A stretch of DNA of 64,000 nucleotides from Allobosea psychrotolerans. GTDB taxonomy: Bacteria > Pseudomonadota > Alphaproteobacteria > Rhizobiales > Beijerinckiaceae. The notes below the pieces were generated by a model. It was not told the origin of the DNA. It searched no databases and saw only the letters and a program-made list of their open reading frames with translations. Below, piece after piece: positions 52,447 to 63,405 of this stretch. Both the position numbers and the translations under genes were made by a program. Within the stretch, counting starts at the first letter, position 1; every line of letters begins with the position of its first letter. The stretch spans positions 62,001 to 126,000 of the forward strand of contig NZ_PQFZ01000013.1 of the NCBI RefSeq assembly GCF_002917105.1, read 5' to 3'.

Positions 52447-53634
52447 GTGAGCACGGCAATGGGGCAGGGGACGTTCGCCAAGCGCAAGGCCTCGCCGGGC
52501 AGCGTGCGCCGCGCCTTCCAGCCCTGGAACGACCCGCAGGCGCGCCCGCTGGTGGAGTTCCGCAATGTCACCAAGCGCTTCGGGCCCGTGACGGCGGTCG
52601 ATGGGCTGTCGCTTTCGCTCTATCCGCGCGAATTCTTCGCCCTGCTCGGCCCTTCCGGCTGCGGCAAGACCACGCTGATGCGGATGCTGGCGGGGTTCGA
52701 GCGGCCCGATTCCGGCGCGATCCTGCTCGACGGCGTCGACATCACTGCCGTGCCGCCGCATCTGCGCCCGGTCAACATGATGTTCCAGTCCTATGCGCTG
52801 TTTCCGCATCTCAGCGTTGCCGACAATATCGGCTACGGGCTGAGGCGCGAGGGCTTAGCCAGGCCCGAGATCGCTCGCCGCGTCGCGGAGATGCTGGCGC
52901 TGGTGAAGCTCGAGGGGCTCGGCGCGCGCCGGCCCGACCAGCTCTCCGGCGGGCAGCGCCAGCGCGTCGCGCTTGCCCGTTCGCTCGCCAAGCGGCCAAA
53001 GCTCCTGCTGCTCGACGAGCCCATGGCAGCGCTCGACCGCAAATTGCGCGAGGCGACGCAGTTCGAACTGATGGATCTGCAGAGCACGCTCGGCACCGCT
53101 TTCATGGTCGTCACCCATGATCAGGACGAGGCGATGACGATGGCCGACCGCATGGCGGTGATGGACCATGGCCGGCTGGTCCAGATCGGGCCGCCGGATG
53201 TGATCTATGAGGCTCCGGTCAGTCGCTATGTCGCCGAGTTCGTCGGCGACATCAATGTCCTGGAGGGGCGCGTCTCGGCCGTCGAGGGCGATCTCGTCAG
53301 GGTCGAGAGCGCTGTCGCAGGTCCGCTCGAGCTGGATGAGGATGCGCCCGGCTTCGCGCTGGGCGACACACTGCTTGTCGGCTTGCGGCCGGAGAAGATC
53401 GCGCTCAGCCATGACGAGCCGGCGCAAGGCCTCAACAAGGTCAGGGGCGAGATCTGGGACATCGGCTATCTCGGCGACGTCACCATGATCCAGGTCATGG
53501 TCGGCGGCGAAGGCGGCACGCTTTTGAAGGTTGCGCTGGCCAACCGCACAAGGCGGATCGAGCGGCCCTTCGCCTGGGACGATGCGGTCTGGCTGTCCTG
53601 GGACGTCGAAGCCGGGCTGGCTCTGGCGCCATGA
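52447..53634 (+). CDS. potG: Polyamine ABC transporter ATPase PotG-like
   Basis: This 395-residue ATPase has Walker A GPSGCGKTT, signature [14 protein letters not shown], Walker B LLLLDEPMAALD and a C-terminal TOBE domain (VGLRPEKIALSHDE). The start is GTG 52447 (MSTAMGQG), about 40 bp after the potF stop; the intervening sequence holds quasi-repeats of a ggcaagtga-like unit. It powers polyamine uptake. Confidence 0.93.
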   Translation: MSTAMGQGTFAKRKASPGSVRRAFQPWNDPQARPLVEFRNVTKRFGPVTAVDGLSLSLYPREFFALLGPSGCGKTTLMRMLAGFERPDSGAILLDGVDITAVPPHLRPVNMMFQSYALFPHLSVADNIGYGLRREGLARPEIARRVAEMLALVKLEGLGARRPDQLSGGQRQRVALARSLAKRPKLLLLDEPMAALDRKLREATQFELMDLQSTLGTAFMVVTHDQDEAMTMADRMAVMDHGRLVQIGPPDVIYEAPVSRYVAEFVGDINVLEGRVSAVEGDLVRVESAVAGPLELDEDAPGFALGDTLLVGLRPEKIALSHDEPAQGLNKVRGEIWDIGYLGDVTMIQVMVGGEGGTLLKVALANRTRRIERPFAWDDAVWLSWDVEAGLALAP

Positions 53635-53662
53635 AGAATTTCACGCTCCCTTCGACCGGAAT

Positions 53663-53830
53663 GGGCGCGGAGAACCCTCTCCCGAAGGGAGAGGGCAGGG
53701 TGAGGGGTAGGCCGTTTGATGCTTTAGCCGTGACCTTACCGCTGCTTCGCTGTGAGGGTCGCGCTTGACTGGTCAATGGGCCTACACCTCACCCCTGCCC
53801 CTCTCCTTGCAGGAGAGGGATTCCCCGCGC
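53663..53830. repeat. Family D repeat, copy 4, inside the pot operon
   Basis: gggcgcggagaaccctctcccg on one side and ctcctgcaggagagggattccccgcgc-like sequence on the other. It separates potG from potH by about 240 bp within what is normally a compact operon. Confidence 0.8.
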
Positions 53831-53877
53831 GTTCTGCGGCAAGCGGCGCATGGGAGCTTTAGAGAGGGGCTGGTGTC

Positions 53878-54777
53878 ATGAGCGCCACCTCCCGCCAGCG
53901 GCTCGGCTGGCTCGTGCCACTGATCCCCTATCTCTGGCTGCTCGCCTTTTTCCTCGTGCCCTTCGCGATCGTGCTGCGCATGGCGTTCTCGCATGCCGAC
54001 ACGGCACTGCCGCCCTATGCGCCGCATTTCGCAGGTTTCGCTGCGATCGGAGAGTTCCTGGCCGCGCTCGATCTCGATAATCTCCGCCTGCTCGCCGACG
54101 ACGCGCTCTACTGGCAGAGCTATCTCTATTCCTTGCGCATCGCCGGCCTGACGACCTTGCTTGCGCTCGCGATCGGCTATCCGCTTGCCTATGCGATGGC
54201 GTCCGCTCCCAAAAGCTGGCGAGGCGCCTTGCTCGTGCTCGTCATCCTGCCGTTCTGGACCTCCTTCCTGATCCGCGTCTACGCCTGGATCGGCATCCTG
54301 CGGCCCGATGGTTTGCTGGACGCGGCGCTGATGGGCCTTGGCCTGACGCGGGAGCCGCTCAGGCTGATGAACACCGAGGCCGCCGTGCTGATCGGCATGG
54401 TCTATTCCTATCTGCCCTTCATGGTGCTGCCGCTCTTTGCTGAGCTCGAGAAGCTCGATCGCTCCCTGCTCGAGGCCGCCGCCGATCTCGGCGCCAGGCC
54501 GTGGACCGCCTTCCTGACCGTGACCTTGCCGCTCTCCATCCCCGGCGTGCTCGCCGGCTGCGCGCTCGTCTTCATTCCGGCGGTCGGCGAGTTCGTCATT
54601 CCCGATCTGCTCGGCGGCCCCGACACCATCATGATCGGCAAGGCGCTGTGGACGGAGTTCTTCTCGAACCGCGACTGGCCGCTCGCCTCGGCGGTGGCGG
54701 TCGTGCTCCTCGTCCTGCTGGTCCTGCCGCTGGTGCTGCTCCAGCGCGCGCGCCTCGCGCGGGGAGGGGCGGCATGA
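53878..54777 (+). CDS. potH: Polyamine ABC transporter permease PotH-like
   Basis: This 299-residue permease has six predicted membrane helices. LLEAAADLGARPWTAFLTVTLPLS is the EAA coupling loop, and FVIPDLLGGPDTIMIGKALW is typical of PotB/PotH. Its stop overlaps the potI start (ATGA). It starts at ATG 53878 after GAGAGGGGC. Confidence 0.92.
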   Translation: MSATSRQRLGWLVPLIPYLWLLAFFLVPFAIVLRMAFSHADTALPPYAPHFAGFAAIGEFLAALDLDNLRLLADDALYWQSYLYSLRIAGLTTLLALAIGYPLAYAMASAPKSWRGALLVLVILPFWTSFLIRVYAWIGILRPDGLLDAALMGLGLTREPLRLMNTEAAVLIGMVYSYLPFMVLPLFAELEKLDRSLLEAAADLGARPWTAFLTVTLPLSIPGVLAGCALVFIPAVGEFVIPDLLGGPDTIMIGKALWTEFFSNRDWPLASAVAVVLLVLLVLPLVLLQRARLARGGAA

Positions 54778-55568
54778 AACGGCTCGGACCTGGCCTCATC
54801 CTGGCGCTCGTCGCCGGTTTCGCCTTCCTCTATTTGCCGATCCTGGCGCTCATCGCCTATTCCTTCAACGCCTCGCGCCTCGTCACCGTCTGGGGCGGGT
54901 TCTCGACGCATTGGTATGGCGCGCTCATGCGCAACGAGCCGCTGCTCGACGCCGCCTGGCTGAGCCTGCGACTGGCCTGCGTCTCGGCGACGCTGGCCAC
55001 GGTGCTGGGCACGCTTGCGGCCCTGGCGCTGGCGCGCCATGGCCGGTTTCGCGGCCGGACCCTGTTCTCCGGCATGGTGCTGGCGCCGCTCGTCATGCCG
55101 GAGGTCATCACCGGCCTGTCGCTGCTCCTGCTCTTCGTCGCGGCTGAAATCGAGCGCGGCTTCTGGACCGTGACGATCGCCCACGCGACCTTCAGCCTGG
55201 GTTTCGCCTGCATCGTCATCCAGGCGCGGCTCGTCGGTTTCGACCGCTCGCTCGAGGAGGCGGCGCAGGATCTGGGCGCGACACCGCTTATGACCTTCTG
55301 GACCGTGACCTTGCCATTGATCTGGCCGGCGGTCGCGGCGGCCTGGATGCTCGCCCTCACGCTCTCGCTCGACGACCTCGTAATCGCGAGCTTCACCACC
55401 GGGCCGGGCGCGACGACCCTGCCGATGCGGCTTTATTCAGCCGTACGGCTCGGCGTCTCCCCCGAGATCAACGCCGCCTGCACCTTGATGATCGGCGCGG
55501 TCGCTGTCGCCGTGATCGCAGCCTCGCTCCTGCTCAAGCGCGAGCGGATGGCCGGCGCGGATAAATAG
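54774..55568 (+). CDS. potI: Polyamine ABC transporter permease PotI-like
   Basis: This 264-residue permease starts MKRLGPGLILALVAGFAFLYLP with YSFNASRLVTVWGGFSTHWY, typical of PotC/PotI. The EAA loop is LEEAAQDLGATPLMTFWTVTLP. ATG 54774 overlaps potH by 4 bp and follows a GGGGAGGGGC Shine-Dalgarno sequence. It completes the importer. Confidence 0.92.
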   Translation: MKRLGPGLILALVAGFAFLYLPILALIAYSFNASRLVTVWGGFSTHWYGALMRNEPLLDAAWLSLRLACVSATLATVLGTLAALALARHGRFRGRTLFSGMVLAPLVMPEVITGLSLLLLFVAAEIERGFWTVTIAHATFSLGFACIVIQARLVGFDRSLEEAAQDLGATPLMTFWTVTLPLIWPAVAAAWMLALTLSLDDLVIASFTTGPGATTLPMRLYSAVRLGVSPEINAACTLMIGAVAVAVIAASLLLKRERMAGADK

Positions 55569-55664
55569 CAGGTGAATGGCGGCCTCAAGCCCCGTTCAGC
55601 CCCGGCATGCGAATGTCCAGGTCAGGCGAGGGGGTGTCCTTCGCCGTCAGACAGGATAGGGACC

Positions 55665-55919
55665 ATGTTCCGCACATTCGCCGGCCTCTCCACCCTCGCC
55701 ATCGGCGCTGCGGCGCTGGCTGTCGCGAGCTTCGCGCCGATCACATCCGCGAGCGCCTTCGACGGCCGCTATGGGCGCGGCTATGAGCGTGCGGACTATG
55801 GTTGGCGCCCGGCGCCGCCCGTCGTCCACGGCTATTGGGGCCGGCGCTATTGGCACCATCAATATGAGGGCCGCGGCTTCCGCGCACCGCCGCCGCCCTA
55901 TGGCTATGGCTGGCGCTGA
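55665..55919 (+). CDS. Small exported Gly/Tyr/Arg-rich protein
   Basis: This 84-residue protein has a signal peptide (MFRTFAGLSTLAIGAAALAVA, cleavage near SASA) and a mature part rich in Gly, Tyr, Arg and Trp (GRGYERADYGWRP, WGRRYWHHQYEGRG). Similar short exported proteins are common and uncharacterised in Hyphomicrobiales. ATG 55665 follows AGGATAGGGA. Confidence 0.65.
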   Translation: MFRTFAGLSTLAIGAAALAVASFAPITSASAFDGRYGRGYERADYGWRPAPPVVHGYWGRRYWHHQYEGRGFRAPPPPYGYGWR

Positions 55920-56021
55920 GTTAAGGCATCAGGCGGCGGGCGCGCTTGCGCCTGCCGCTTCTCGGGCGTTGCGGCATGTTTCGCCAAATGGAACAAAACA
56001 GCTGAGCGGGAGGTTTCTGTG

Positions 56022-56396
56022 ATGGAAACGAGGACCACGATCATGATCCGCAAGACCCTCATCGCTGCCGCGACGACGCTGGTTCTCGGCGCAGGCTTCG
56101 TCGGCCTGGGCGGCGTGGCCGCGCCGAGTTCGGCTCAGGCTCAGTGGCGCGACTATGATCGCCCCTATTACGGCCAGCGCCGGCATTACCGCGAGCGCGC
56201 CTATCGCCCGCAGCGGCCTGCTTATGGGCGAACTTATGGGCGAAGCTATAACGTGCCTGCCGGCCCGGGCGGCCTCGGCCGCGCCGGGGTTCTGCCGGAC
56301 GGGCGGCGCTTCTACACGCCGCCGGGCCGCGAATTGCCGGGCGGGCAGACCTACGAGACCTCTCCCAGGGGGCAGGGAACGGGCGGGTATAACTGA
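56022..56396 (+). CDS. Small exported Tyr/Arg-rich protein
   Basis: This 124-residue protein starts METRTTIMIRKTLIAAATTLVLG; an internal start at 56043 gives a cleaner signal peptide (MIRKTLIAAATTLVLGAGF, cleavage near AQA). The mature part is rich in Arg, Tyr and Pro, with repeated YxRxY-like units (RPYYGQRRHYRERAYRP) and a GRELPGGQTYE tail. GGGAGG lies 8 nt before ATG 56022. It resembles the preceding small gene in composition, but I do not recognise a function. Confidence 0.6.
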   Translation: METRTTIMIRKTLIAAATTLVLGAGFVGLGGVAAPSSAQAQWRDYDRPYYGQRRHYRERAYRPQRPAYGRTYGRSYNVPAGPGGLGRAGVLPDGRRFYTPPGRELPGGQTYETSPRGQGTGGYN

Positions 56397-56436
56397 TCGC
56401 TCGCCCGATTGCGCGAACGATATCCAGCCGCCGGGA

Positions 56437-58598
<2,162 letters not shown>

Positions 58599-58602
<4 letters not shown>

Positions 58603-59432
58603 GGCTTTCTCCCGTCGGATTGATCCCACCAATGGTGGAAATGATGCACCGGTCCGTGGCCATGGCCAACCTGAACCTGGTCTGCGGCGGCGATGGCCGC
58701 CGAAATATAGCTCTTCGCCCGGGCGACGGCCTCGGGCAAAGCGAGCCCCTTGGCGAGGCCCGCCGCGATCGCCGACGACAAGGTGCAGCCCGTGCCATGG
58801 GTGTTGCGCGTCGCCAGGCGCGGCGCGTTGAAGCGCTGGCGCGCGCCGCCGGAGAGCAGCAGGAGGTCGCTGCTGACCTCGCCCGCACCATGCCCGCCCT
58901 TGATCAGGACGTTGTGGGCTCCAAGCGCGGCAAGCTTGCCGGCCTGCTCGTCGATTGCCGCATCGGTCTCGGCGATGCCGGTGTGCAGCAGCGTAGCGGC
59001 CTCCGGCAGGTTCGGCGTGATCAGCGTCGCCAGCGGGAAGAGCTGGCGGCGGATCGCGTCGACGGCGTCGTCCTGCAGCAATTTCGCGCCCGACGCCGCG
59101 ACCATCACCGGGTCGAGCACGATGTTGCGGGCCTTGTGGCGGATCAGCCCGGCAGCGACGGTCTCGATCAGCTCTGCCGTCGCCAGCATGCCGATCTTGA
59201 CGGCAGCGACATCGAGATCCTCGAACACCGCGTCGAGCTGCTGGGCGACGAAATCTGCCGGCACGGCATGGATCGCGCGCACGCCGGTCGTGTTCTGCGC
59301 GGTCAGCGCGACGATGACGCTGGCGCCATAGACCTGATGCGCCGCAAAGGTCTTGAGATCGGCCTGGATACCGGCGCCGCCGCTGGAATCGGAGCCGGCG
59401 ATGGTCAGGGCGATGGGGGGCGTCGTGCTCAC
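58599..59432 (-). CDS. thiD: Hydroxymethylpyrimidine/phosphomethylpyrimidine kinase ThiD
   Basis: This 277-residue ribokinase-fold enzyme phosphorylates HMP and HMP-phosphate in thiamine synthesis. It has [17 protein letters not shown] near residue 12, TPNLPEA, and the anion-hole motif [12 protein letters not shown]. It overlaps the antitoxin gene by 4 bp upstream and the mutase gene by 4 bp downstream, so all three are translationally coupled. No other thiamine gene is in the window. The C-terminus ends in a His-rich stretch ([13 protein letters not shown]). Confidence 0.93.
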
Positions 59433-59725
59433 TCGGCGGCTTCCAATGTGATCCTGAGTTTGGTGCCCGTGGCCTGGGCGTAGCGCTCCAGCGTGCGGGT
59501 CGAGGGCTTGCCACGGCCGCTTTCGAGCCGCGCGATCACGGACTGCGTCGTGCCCATGCGCTGGGCAAGCTCTTCCTGCGTCAGGCCGGCCCTGGTGCGG
59601 GCGCGGATCAACGAGGTCAGCAGGGCGAATTCCTCTTCGAGCGCGTCATATTCGCGCTTGAACTCGGGGTCGCTCATCTGTGCGAGACCCCATTCCCGAA
59701 CGCTGAGTGTCTGGTCCTTTGTCAT
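59429..59725 (-). CDS. XRE/HigA-like antitoxin, toxin partner decayed
   Basis: This 98-residue protein has a helix-turn-helix in the middle ([20 protein letters not shown], about residues 48-67) and a helical N-terminus ([22 protein letters not shown]). This matches antitoxins of RelE/HigB-type modules in which the toxin gene comes first. The toxin gene upstream is a pseudogene (59739-60067). The gene ends 4 bp inside thiD. Its retention may reflect this coupling, a regulatory role, or neutralisation of other toxins. Confidence 0.85.
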   Translation of the reverse strand: MTKDQTLSVREWGLAQMSDPEFKREYDALEEEFALLTSLIRARTRAGLTQEELAQRMGTTQSVIARLESGRGKPSTRTLERYAQATGTKLRITLEAAE

Positions 59726-59751
59726 GTCACGCTCTTTGTCATGTCACGCTT
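59718..59751. repeat. 17-bp tandem duplication at the antitoxin start
   Basis: tttgtcatgtcacgctc occurs twice in direct succession (59718-59734 and 59735-59751, one mismatch). It duplicates the antitoxin start codon region and the overlap with the toxin stop. Confidence 0.8.
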
Positions 59752-60067
59752 CTGGCACGCTCCCGCGCGAGGCGAAGTTCCTTCGTCTGGACATGTGAGC
59801 CCTCATCCTGAGGAGCCGCGAAGCGGCGTCTCGAAGGATGCTCCAGCTTGCACTGGAGCCTCCTGGAGCATCCTTCGAGACGCGCTCCTGCGGAGCGCTC
59901 CTCAGGATGAGGGCTCGCGGAGTTTCCACATGGACGCTCAGACCTTCTCTGACGACCAAGGCTCCGTAACGGAATAGCTTCGAACTCATATCGGCGGGGA
60001 GCGCGTCGGCTTCCTCGCGCACGAGTTCGTTCAAAAATGAAAACGACCATCCTGATATCGTGTTCAT
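59739..60067 (-). pseudogene. RelE/HigB-like toxin gene disrupted by a family C repeat
   Basis: The N-terminal 44 codons from ATG 60067 include FLNELVREEADALPADM, typical of RelE/HigB-type toxins. The C-terminal end in another frame (KELRLARERARSVT, stop at 59739) matches the usual tail of these toxins. Between them lies a family C repeat (59799-59915), and about 50 central residues, including the catalytic region, are absent. Frame differs on either side of the repeat, so no complete toxin can be made. The toxin start is 12 bp after the small mutase subunit stop. Confidence 0.7.
59799..59915. repeat. Family C repeat inside the toxin pseudogene
   Basis: gccctcatcctgaggagcc ... gctcctcaggatgagggct, the third family C copy in the window. 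It replaces the centre of the toxin gene. Confidence 0.85.
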
Positions 60068-60079
60068 AGCAAATTTGCG

Positions 60080-62065
60080 CTAATCGGGCAATGCCGAGAT
60101 GGCAAGCGCGCTTTCGAGCAGGGCCACGACATCGCAGCCGGCATGGATGAAGTCGCTGACACCGGCCGCCCTGAGCGCGGCCTCGCTCTCGCCTGGCCGC
60201 CCTGCAAGCCAGATCGTCGCGCCGGCTTGCTGGAGCACCGTGGCGGCTGCGGCCGCCTCCGCCGCATAGCGCTCATCCGAGCCGCAGAGGCAGGCGAGGC
60301 GCGCGCCCGATGCCTTGTAGGCTGCGACGAGGGCCGCAAGATCGGTCGCACCGTCCTTGGCGAAGCCGTCATCGCTGCGCGCCGCCAGCCCCCCGGTCTC
60401 GAACAGGTTGCGGGCGAAGCCGGCGCGCGCGGTGAAATCGGCGATCGGCCCCAGCGTCGCCAGGAAGACGGTCGGGCGCTCGGGGAAGGCGTCGGCCTTG
60501 TCGCGCAGGGCCTCGAACGCCTCGGCCAGACGATGCGAGGGCAGGGGCTCGGCTCGCAGCGCCTCTTCCGGCGCGCTCAACGCCTGCTCGCGCGTCGCGC
60601 CCTGAGCCAGCCGGGCGATGAGGTCGCCCTGGTCCTGGGTGCTCGCCTTGGTCGCGGAGGGGCGGGCTGCCCGGCGCGCGGCGGGCGCGACATCGAGCAC
60701 GCTGACGGGGGCCTCTTTCAGATTGGCGAATTCGCTCGTCCCGGTGATCGGCTCGCGGCGCGTGGCGATCGCCTTGGCGCGCGCCTCCCTCTGGCGGGCG
60801 AGGCCTGCCTGGACATGGCCGTTCGTCAAGGCCGAGACGATGCCCGGCAGGCCGCCCTGGGCCTCGCGCTCGAGGTCCTGGAACTTGCTCCAGCCCTGCT
60901 CGCAGAGCGCTTGGGTCAGGCTCTCGAAGCTGCCGGCCCCGGCGGCGGGGTCGGCGACGCGCCAGAGATTGGCCTCTTCGAGCAGCACGAGCTGGGTGTT
61001 GCGCGCGATGCGGCGGGCGAAAGCGTCGGGCAGGCCGAGCGCCGCCGTGAAGGGCAGGACGGTGAGGCTGTCAGCGCCACCGATCCCGGCCGAGAAGGTC
61101 GCGATCGTGCCGCGCAGCATATTGACCCAAGGGTCGCGCCTGGTCAGCGAGCGCCAGGCGGTCTCGGCATGCAGGGGCATCGGCTTCGGCGCGAGCCCGC
61201 AGGCCGTCTGCACGCGCTCCCAAAGCAGCCGGGCGGCGCGGAACTTGGCGATGGTCATGAACTCGTCGGTGTCGGCGACGAGGACGAAGGAGATCGCGTC
61301 GCGCGCCTCATCCAGCGCCATGCCTTGCGCTTCGAGCGCGCGCAGATAGGCGACCGCCGTGGCAAGCGCAGCGCCGAGTTCCTGCGCCTCGCTCGCCCCG
61401 GCCTCGTGATAAAGCCGGGCGTCGGCGCTGAGGAAGGGGCCCTTGAAGCCGCGCTCCCTCAGCGCCCGGACCGTCTCCGCCAGCCGGCGGCCGATCTCGG
61501 GCCAGGATGCGGCGAAGACGCCTTCGCTCGCCAGCAGCCCGATCGGGTCGAGTCCGAAATCGACCGCGCCGCGATCGGGCGCGATGCCGCGCTTCTCGAA
61601 CAGGGCCGCCAGCAGGAGCGCATTGACGCGGCCCTGCGGGGCTGGGTCGAGCCGCAGCCGGATCAGCTCCAGCATGACGCCGTCAAGCGCTGCATCGAGC
61701 GCGGCGACATCGCCCGCGACGAGCCCGTGGCCGCGCGCCGCACGCGCCCCCACGAAGGACAGCGCCAGCGAATCCGCCCCGCCTTCGAGATCGGCCAAGG
61801 CGAGTTCCTGGGCTTGCGCCGGTTCGGGATGGTCGACGCGTGCCGCGACATGCCAGCGGCCGGCCTCGGCGCGCAGCGGCCTCTGCGTCGGGCTGGCGGC
61901 GGCATAAAGCGGCTCGATGCGGATGCCGTCGGCGCTGCGGCCGACCAGCCGCTTCTCGAAATCGGCGCCCTTCAGGACCTTGTCGACCGCGCCCCGCCAT
62001 TGCTCCAGGGAGGGCGAGGGAAAGGCGTTCATGAAAGGCAGGTCTGACAATGCGGCCGCGTTCAT
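60080..62065 (-). CDS. Methylmalonyl-CoA mutase, small subunit
   Basis: This 661-residue protein starts MNAAALSDLPF. It has the mutase TIM-barrel fold (AETAWRSLTRRDPWVNMLRGT, RIARNTQLVLLEEANLWRVADPAAGAG) but no DxHxxG cobalamin motif in its C-terminal domain, as in the non-catalytic small subunits of heterodimeric mutases (Propionibacterium MutA type). It stabilises the catalytic large subunit. ATG 62065 is preferred to 62122. It is the first gene of the unit mutase-small, toxin remnant, antitoxin, thiD, mutase-large. Confidence 0.92.
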   Translation of the reverse strand: MNAAALSDLPFMNAFPSPSLEQWRGAVDKVLKGADFEKRLVGRSADGIRIEPLYAAASPTQRPLRAEAGRWHVAARVDHPEPAQAQELALADLEGGADSLALSFVGARAARGHGLVAGDVAALDAALDGVMLELIRLRLDPAPQGRVNALLLAALFEKRGIAPDRGAVDFGLDPIGLLASEGVFAASWPEIGRRLAETVRALRERGFKGPFLSADARLYHEAGASEAQELGAALATAVAYLRALEAQGMALDEARDAISFVLVADTDEFMTIAKFRAARLLWERVQTACGLAPKPMPLHAETAWRSLTRRDPWVNMLRGTIATFSAGIGGADSLTVLPFTAALGLPDAFARRIARNTQLVLLEEANLWRVADPAAGAGSFESLTQALCEQGWSKFQDLEREAQGGLPGIVSALTNGHVQAGLARQREARAKAIATRREPITGTSEFANLKEAPVSVLDVAPAARRAARPSATKASTQDQGDLIARLAQGATREQALSAPEEALRAEPLPSHRLAEAFEALRDKADAFPERPTVFLATLGPIADFTARAGFARNLFETGGLAARSDDGFAKDGATDLAALVAAYKASGARLACLCGSDERYAAEAAAAATVLQQAGATIWLAGRPGESEAALRAAGVSDFIHAGCDVVALLESALAISALPD

Positions 62066-62444
62066 CTGCGCTTGTGCTCCCTCTGCCCTGCCATTGTGCA
62101 ATCGCGAAGCGCTGATTGCCATGGGTGCGGGCGCACCGCCATGCCTAGTTCGTCGTAAGGGGCGTGCGTGAATGTGGTGTGGTGGGGTGAAGGAAGTTAG
62201 CAGGCCAGACGGTGAAGTTGATGGTGCTGGCGGGTCTCAAGGCATTGTCGACAGTGGCAGCGCAGCCCCGAAAATGACGAGCGCTCGTCCCTTCTCCCCT
62301 CGCGGGAGAAGGGGAACGCGCAGCCCCAAGTCCCCGGCCATGCCGGCGATCATCGCCGGAGCGCAGTTTTTTGCCTTTCCAGGGCCGGTTTGCTACTCCT
62401 GTTGCGCTACTCCTGTGACGAGCTGGTTGCGAAGGAGCTGGATC
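62066..62444. other. 379-bp divergent intergenic region
   Basis: I see no gene. It holds a short family D-related fragment (62289-62315, cttctcccctcgcgggagaag), a palindrome at 62345-62360 (cggcgatcatcgccgg) and a duplicated gctactcctgt unit near 62392-62418, just before the DUF4399 gene. Promoters for both divergent genes must lie here. Confidence 0.5.
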
Positions 62445-63278
62445 ATGCTGGATCGTTATGCCTTGCGGGCCTTGGCGGTGTGTTCGATCCTGCTCCTGAC
62501 GCCCGCGCTCGCCCCGGCGCAGACAGCGCGCACGCCGATCCGGCCCGATGCCGTGGTTTCTTTCACGGATCTCAAGGATGGCGCCGTCATTCCGCCGAAG
62601 CTCACCCTCAGGTTCAGCGCATCCAATTTCGAAGTTGTTCCGGCGGCGGTCGCGAAAGCCAATTCCGGCCATCACCATCTTCTGATCGACAGCCCGGTGC
62701 CGCCGCTGGGCGAGCCGATTCCGAGCGATCCCGGCCATCTGCATTTCGGGCGCGGCCAGACGGAAGCCGAGCTTGTTCTCGCTCCGGGTCCGCATACGCT
62801 GCAATTGCTGCTCGGCGACCATGACCATGTGCCGCATAATCCTCCGATCATGTCCGCGGTGATCCACGTGACGGTGTCCGACAAGGCCACCGCGCCCGGG
62901 CGCACGGCGTCGCTGCCGGATTCGGAGGTCTATTTCATCGGCCTTTCCAACGGCTCGGTCGTCCCGCAAAACCTGACGGTCCGGTTTGGACTGCGCAATA
63001 TGGGGGTCGCCCCGGCAGGTGTCGTCAAGGCCGGCACCGGGCATCACCATCTCATCATCGACCGGCCTACACCCGCTTTGGGTGAGCCCATCGCCAGCGA
63101 TCCGAACCATCTCCATTTTGGCCGCGGTGAGACTGAGAAGAAGATCACGCTGACACCCGGCCGGCACACGCTGCAGCTCGTGCTGGGCGATCAAGACCAT
63201 ATCCCGCATGATCCGCCGGTCATGTCACGGCGGATCGAAGTGAGGGTGGTGAGGCCGCACAGGCAGCGGCGCTGGTAG
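62445..63278 (+). CDS. Exported protein with two DUF4399 domains
   Basis: This 277-residue protein has a signal peptide (MLDRYALRALAVCSILLLTPA, cleavage near APAQ). It carries two tandem copies of a domain marked by HHHLLID/HHHLIID, HLHFGRG and LLGDHDHVPH/VLGDQDHIPH (about residues 40-140 and 160-265). This is the DUF4399 signature, rich in conserved histidines that could bind a metal. AAGGAG precedes ATG 62445. Many relatives have a single copy, so this is an internal duplication. Function is unknown. Confidence 0.82.
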   Translation: MLDRYALRALAVCSILLLTPALAPAQTARTPIRPDAVVSFTDLKDGAVIPPKLTLRFSASNFEVVPAAVAKANSGHHHLLIDSPVPPLGEPIPSDPGHLHFGRGQTEAELVLAPGPHTLQLLLGDHDHVPHNPPIMSAVIHVTVSDKATAPGRTASLPDSEVYFIGLSNGSVVPQNLTVRFGLRNMGVAPAGVVKAGTGHHHLIIDRPTPALGEPIASDPNHLHFGRGETEKKITLTPGRHTLQLVLGDQDHIPHDPPVMSRRIEVRVVRPHRQRRW

Positions 63279-63405
63279 ACAGGTGCGGGAGAGACAGGAG
63301 TGGATGTCGAAAAACGTCGGCGCGGCGCGAGTAACTCTGATCCGATGATTGTAAGATCTTTAGAATCTTGCCCCGCTCCCGGTATTTCGCAGACGATGGT
63401 AGTCC

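Noticed and set aside
60143-62047. Plus-strand open frame of 634 codons
   Set aside because: Antisense to the mutase small subunit gene.
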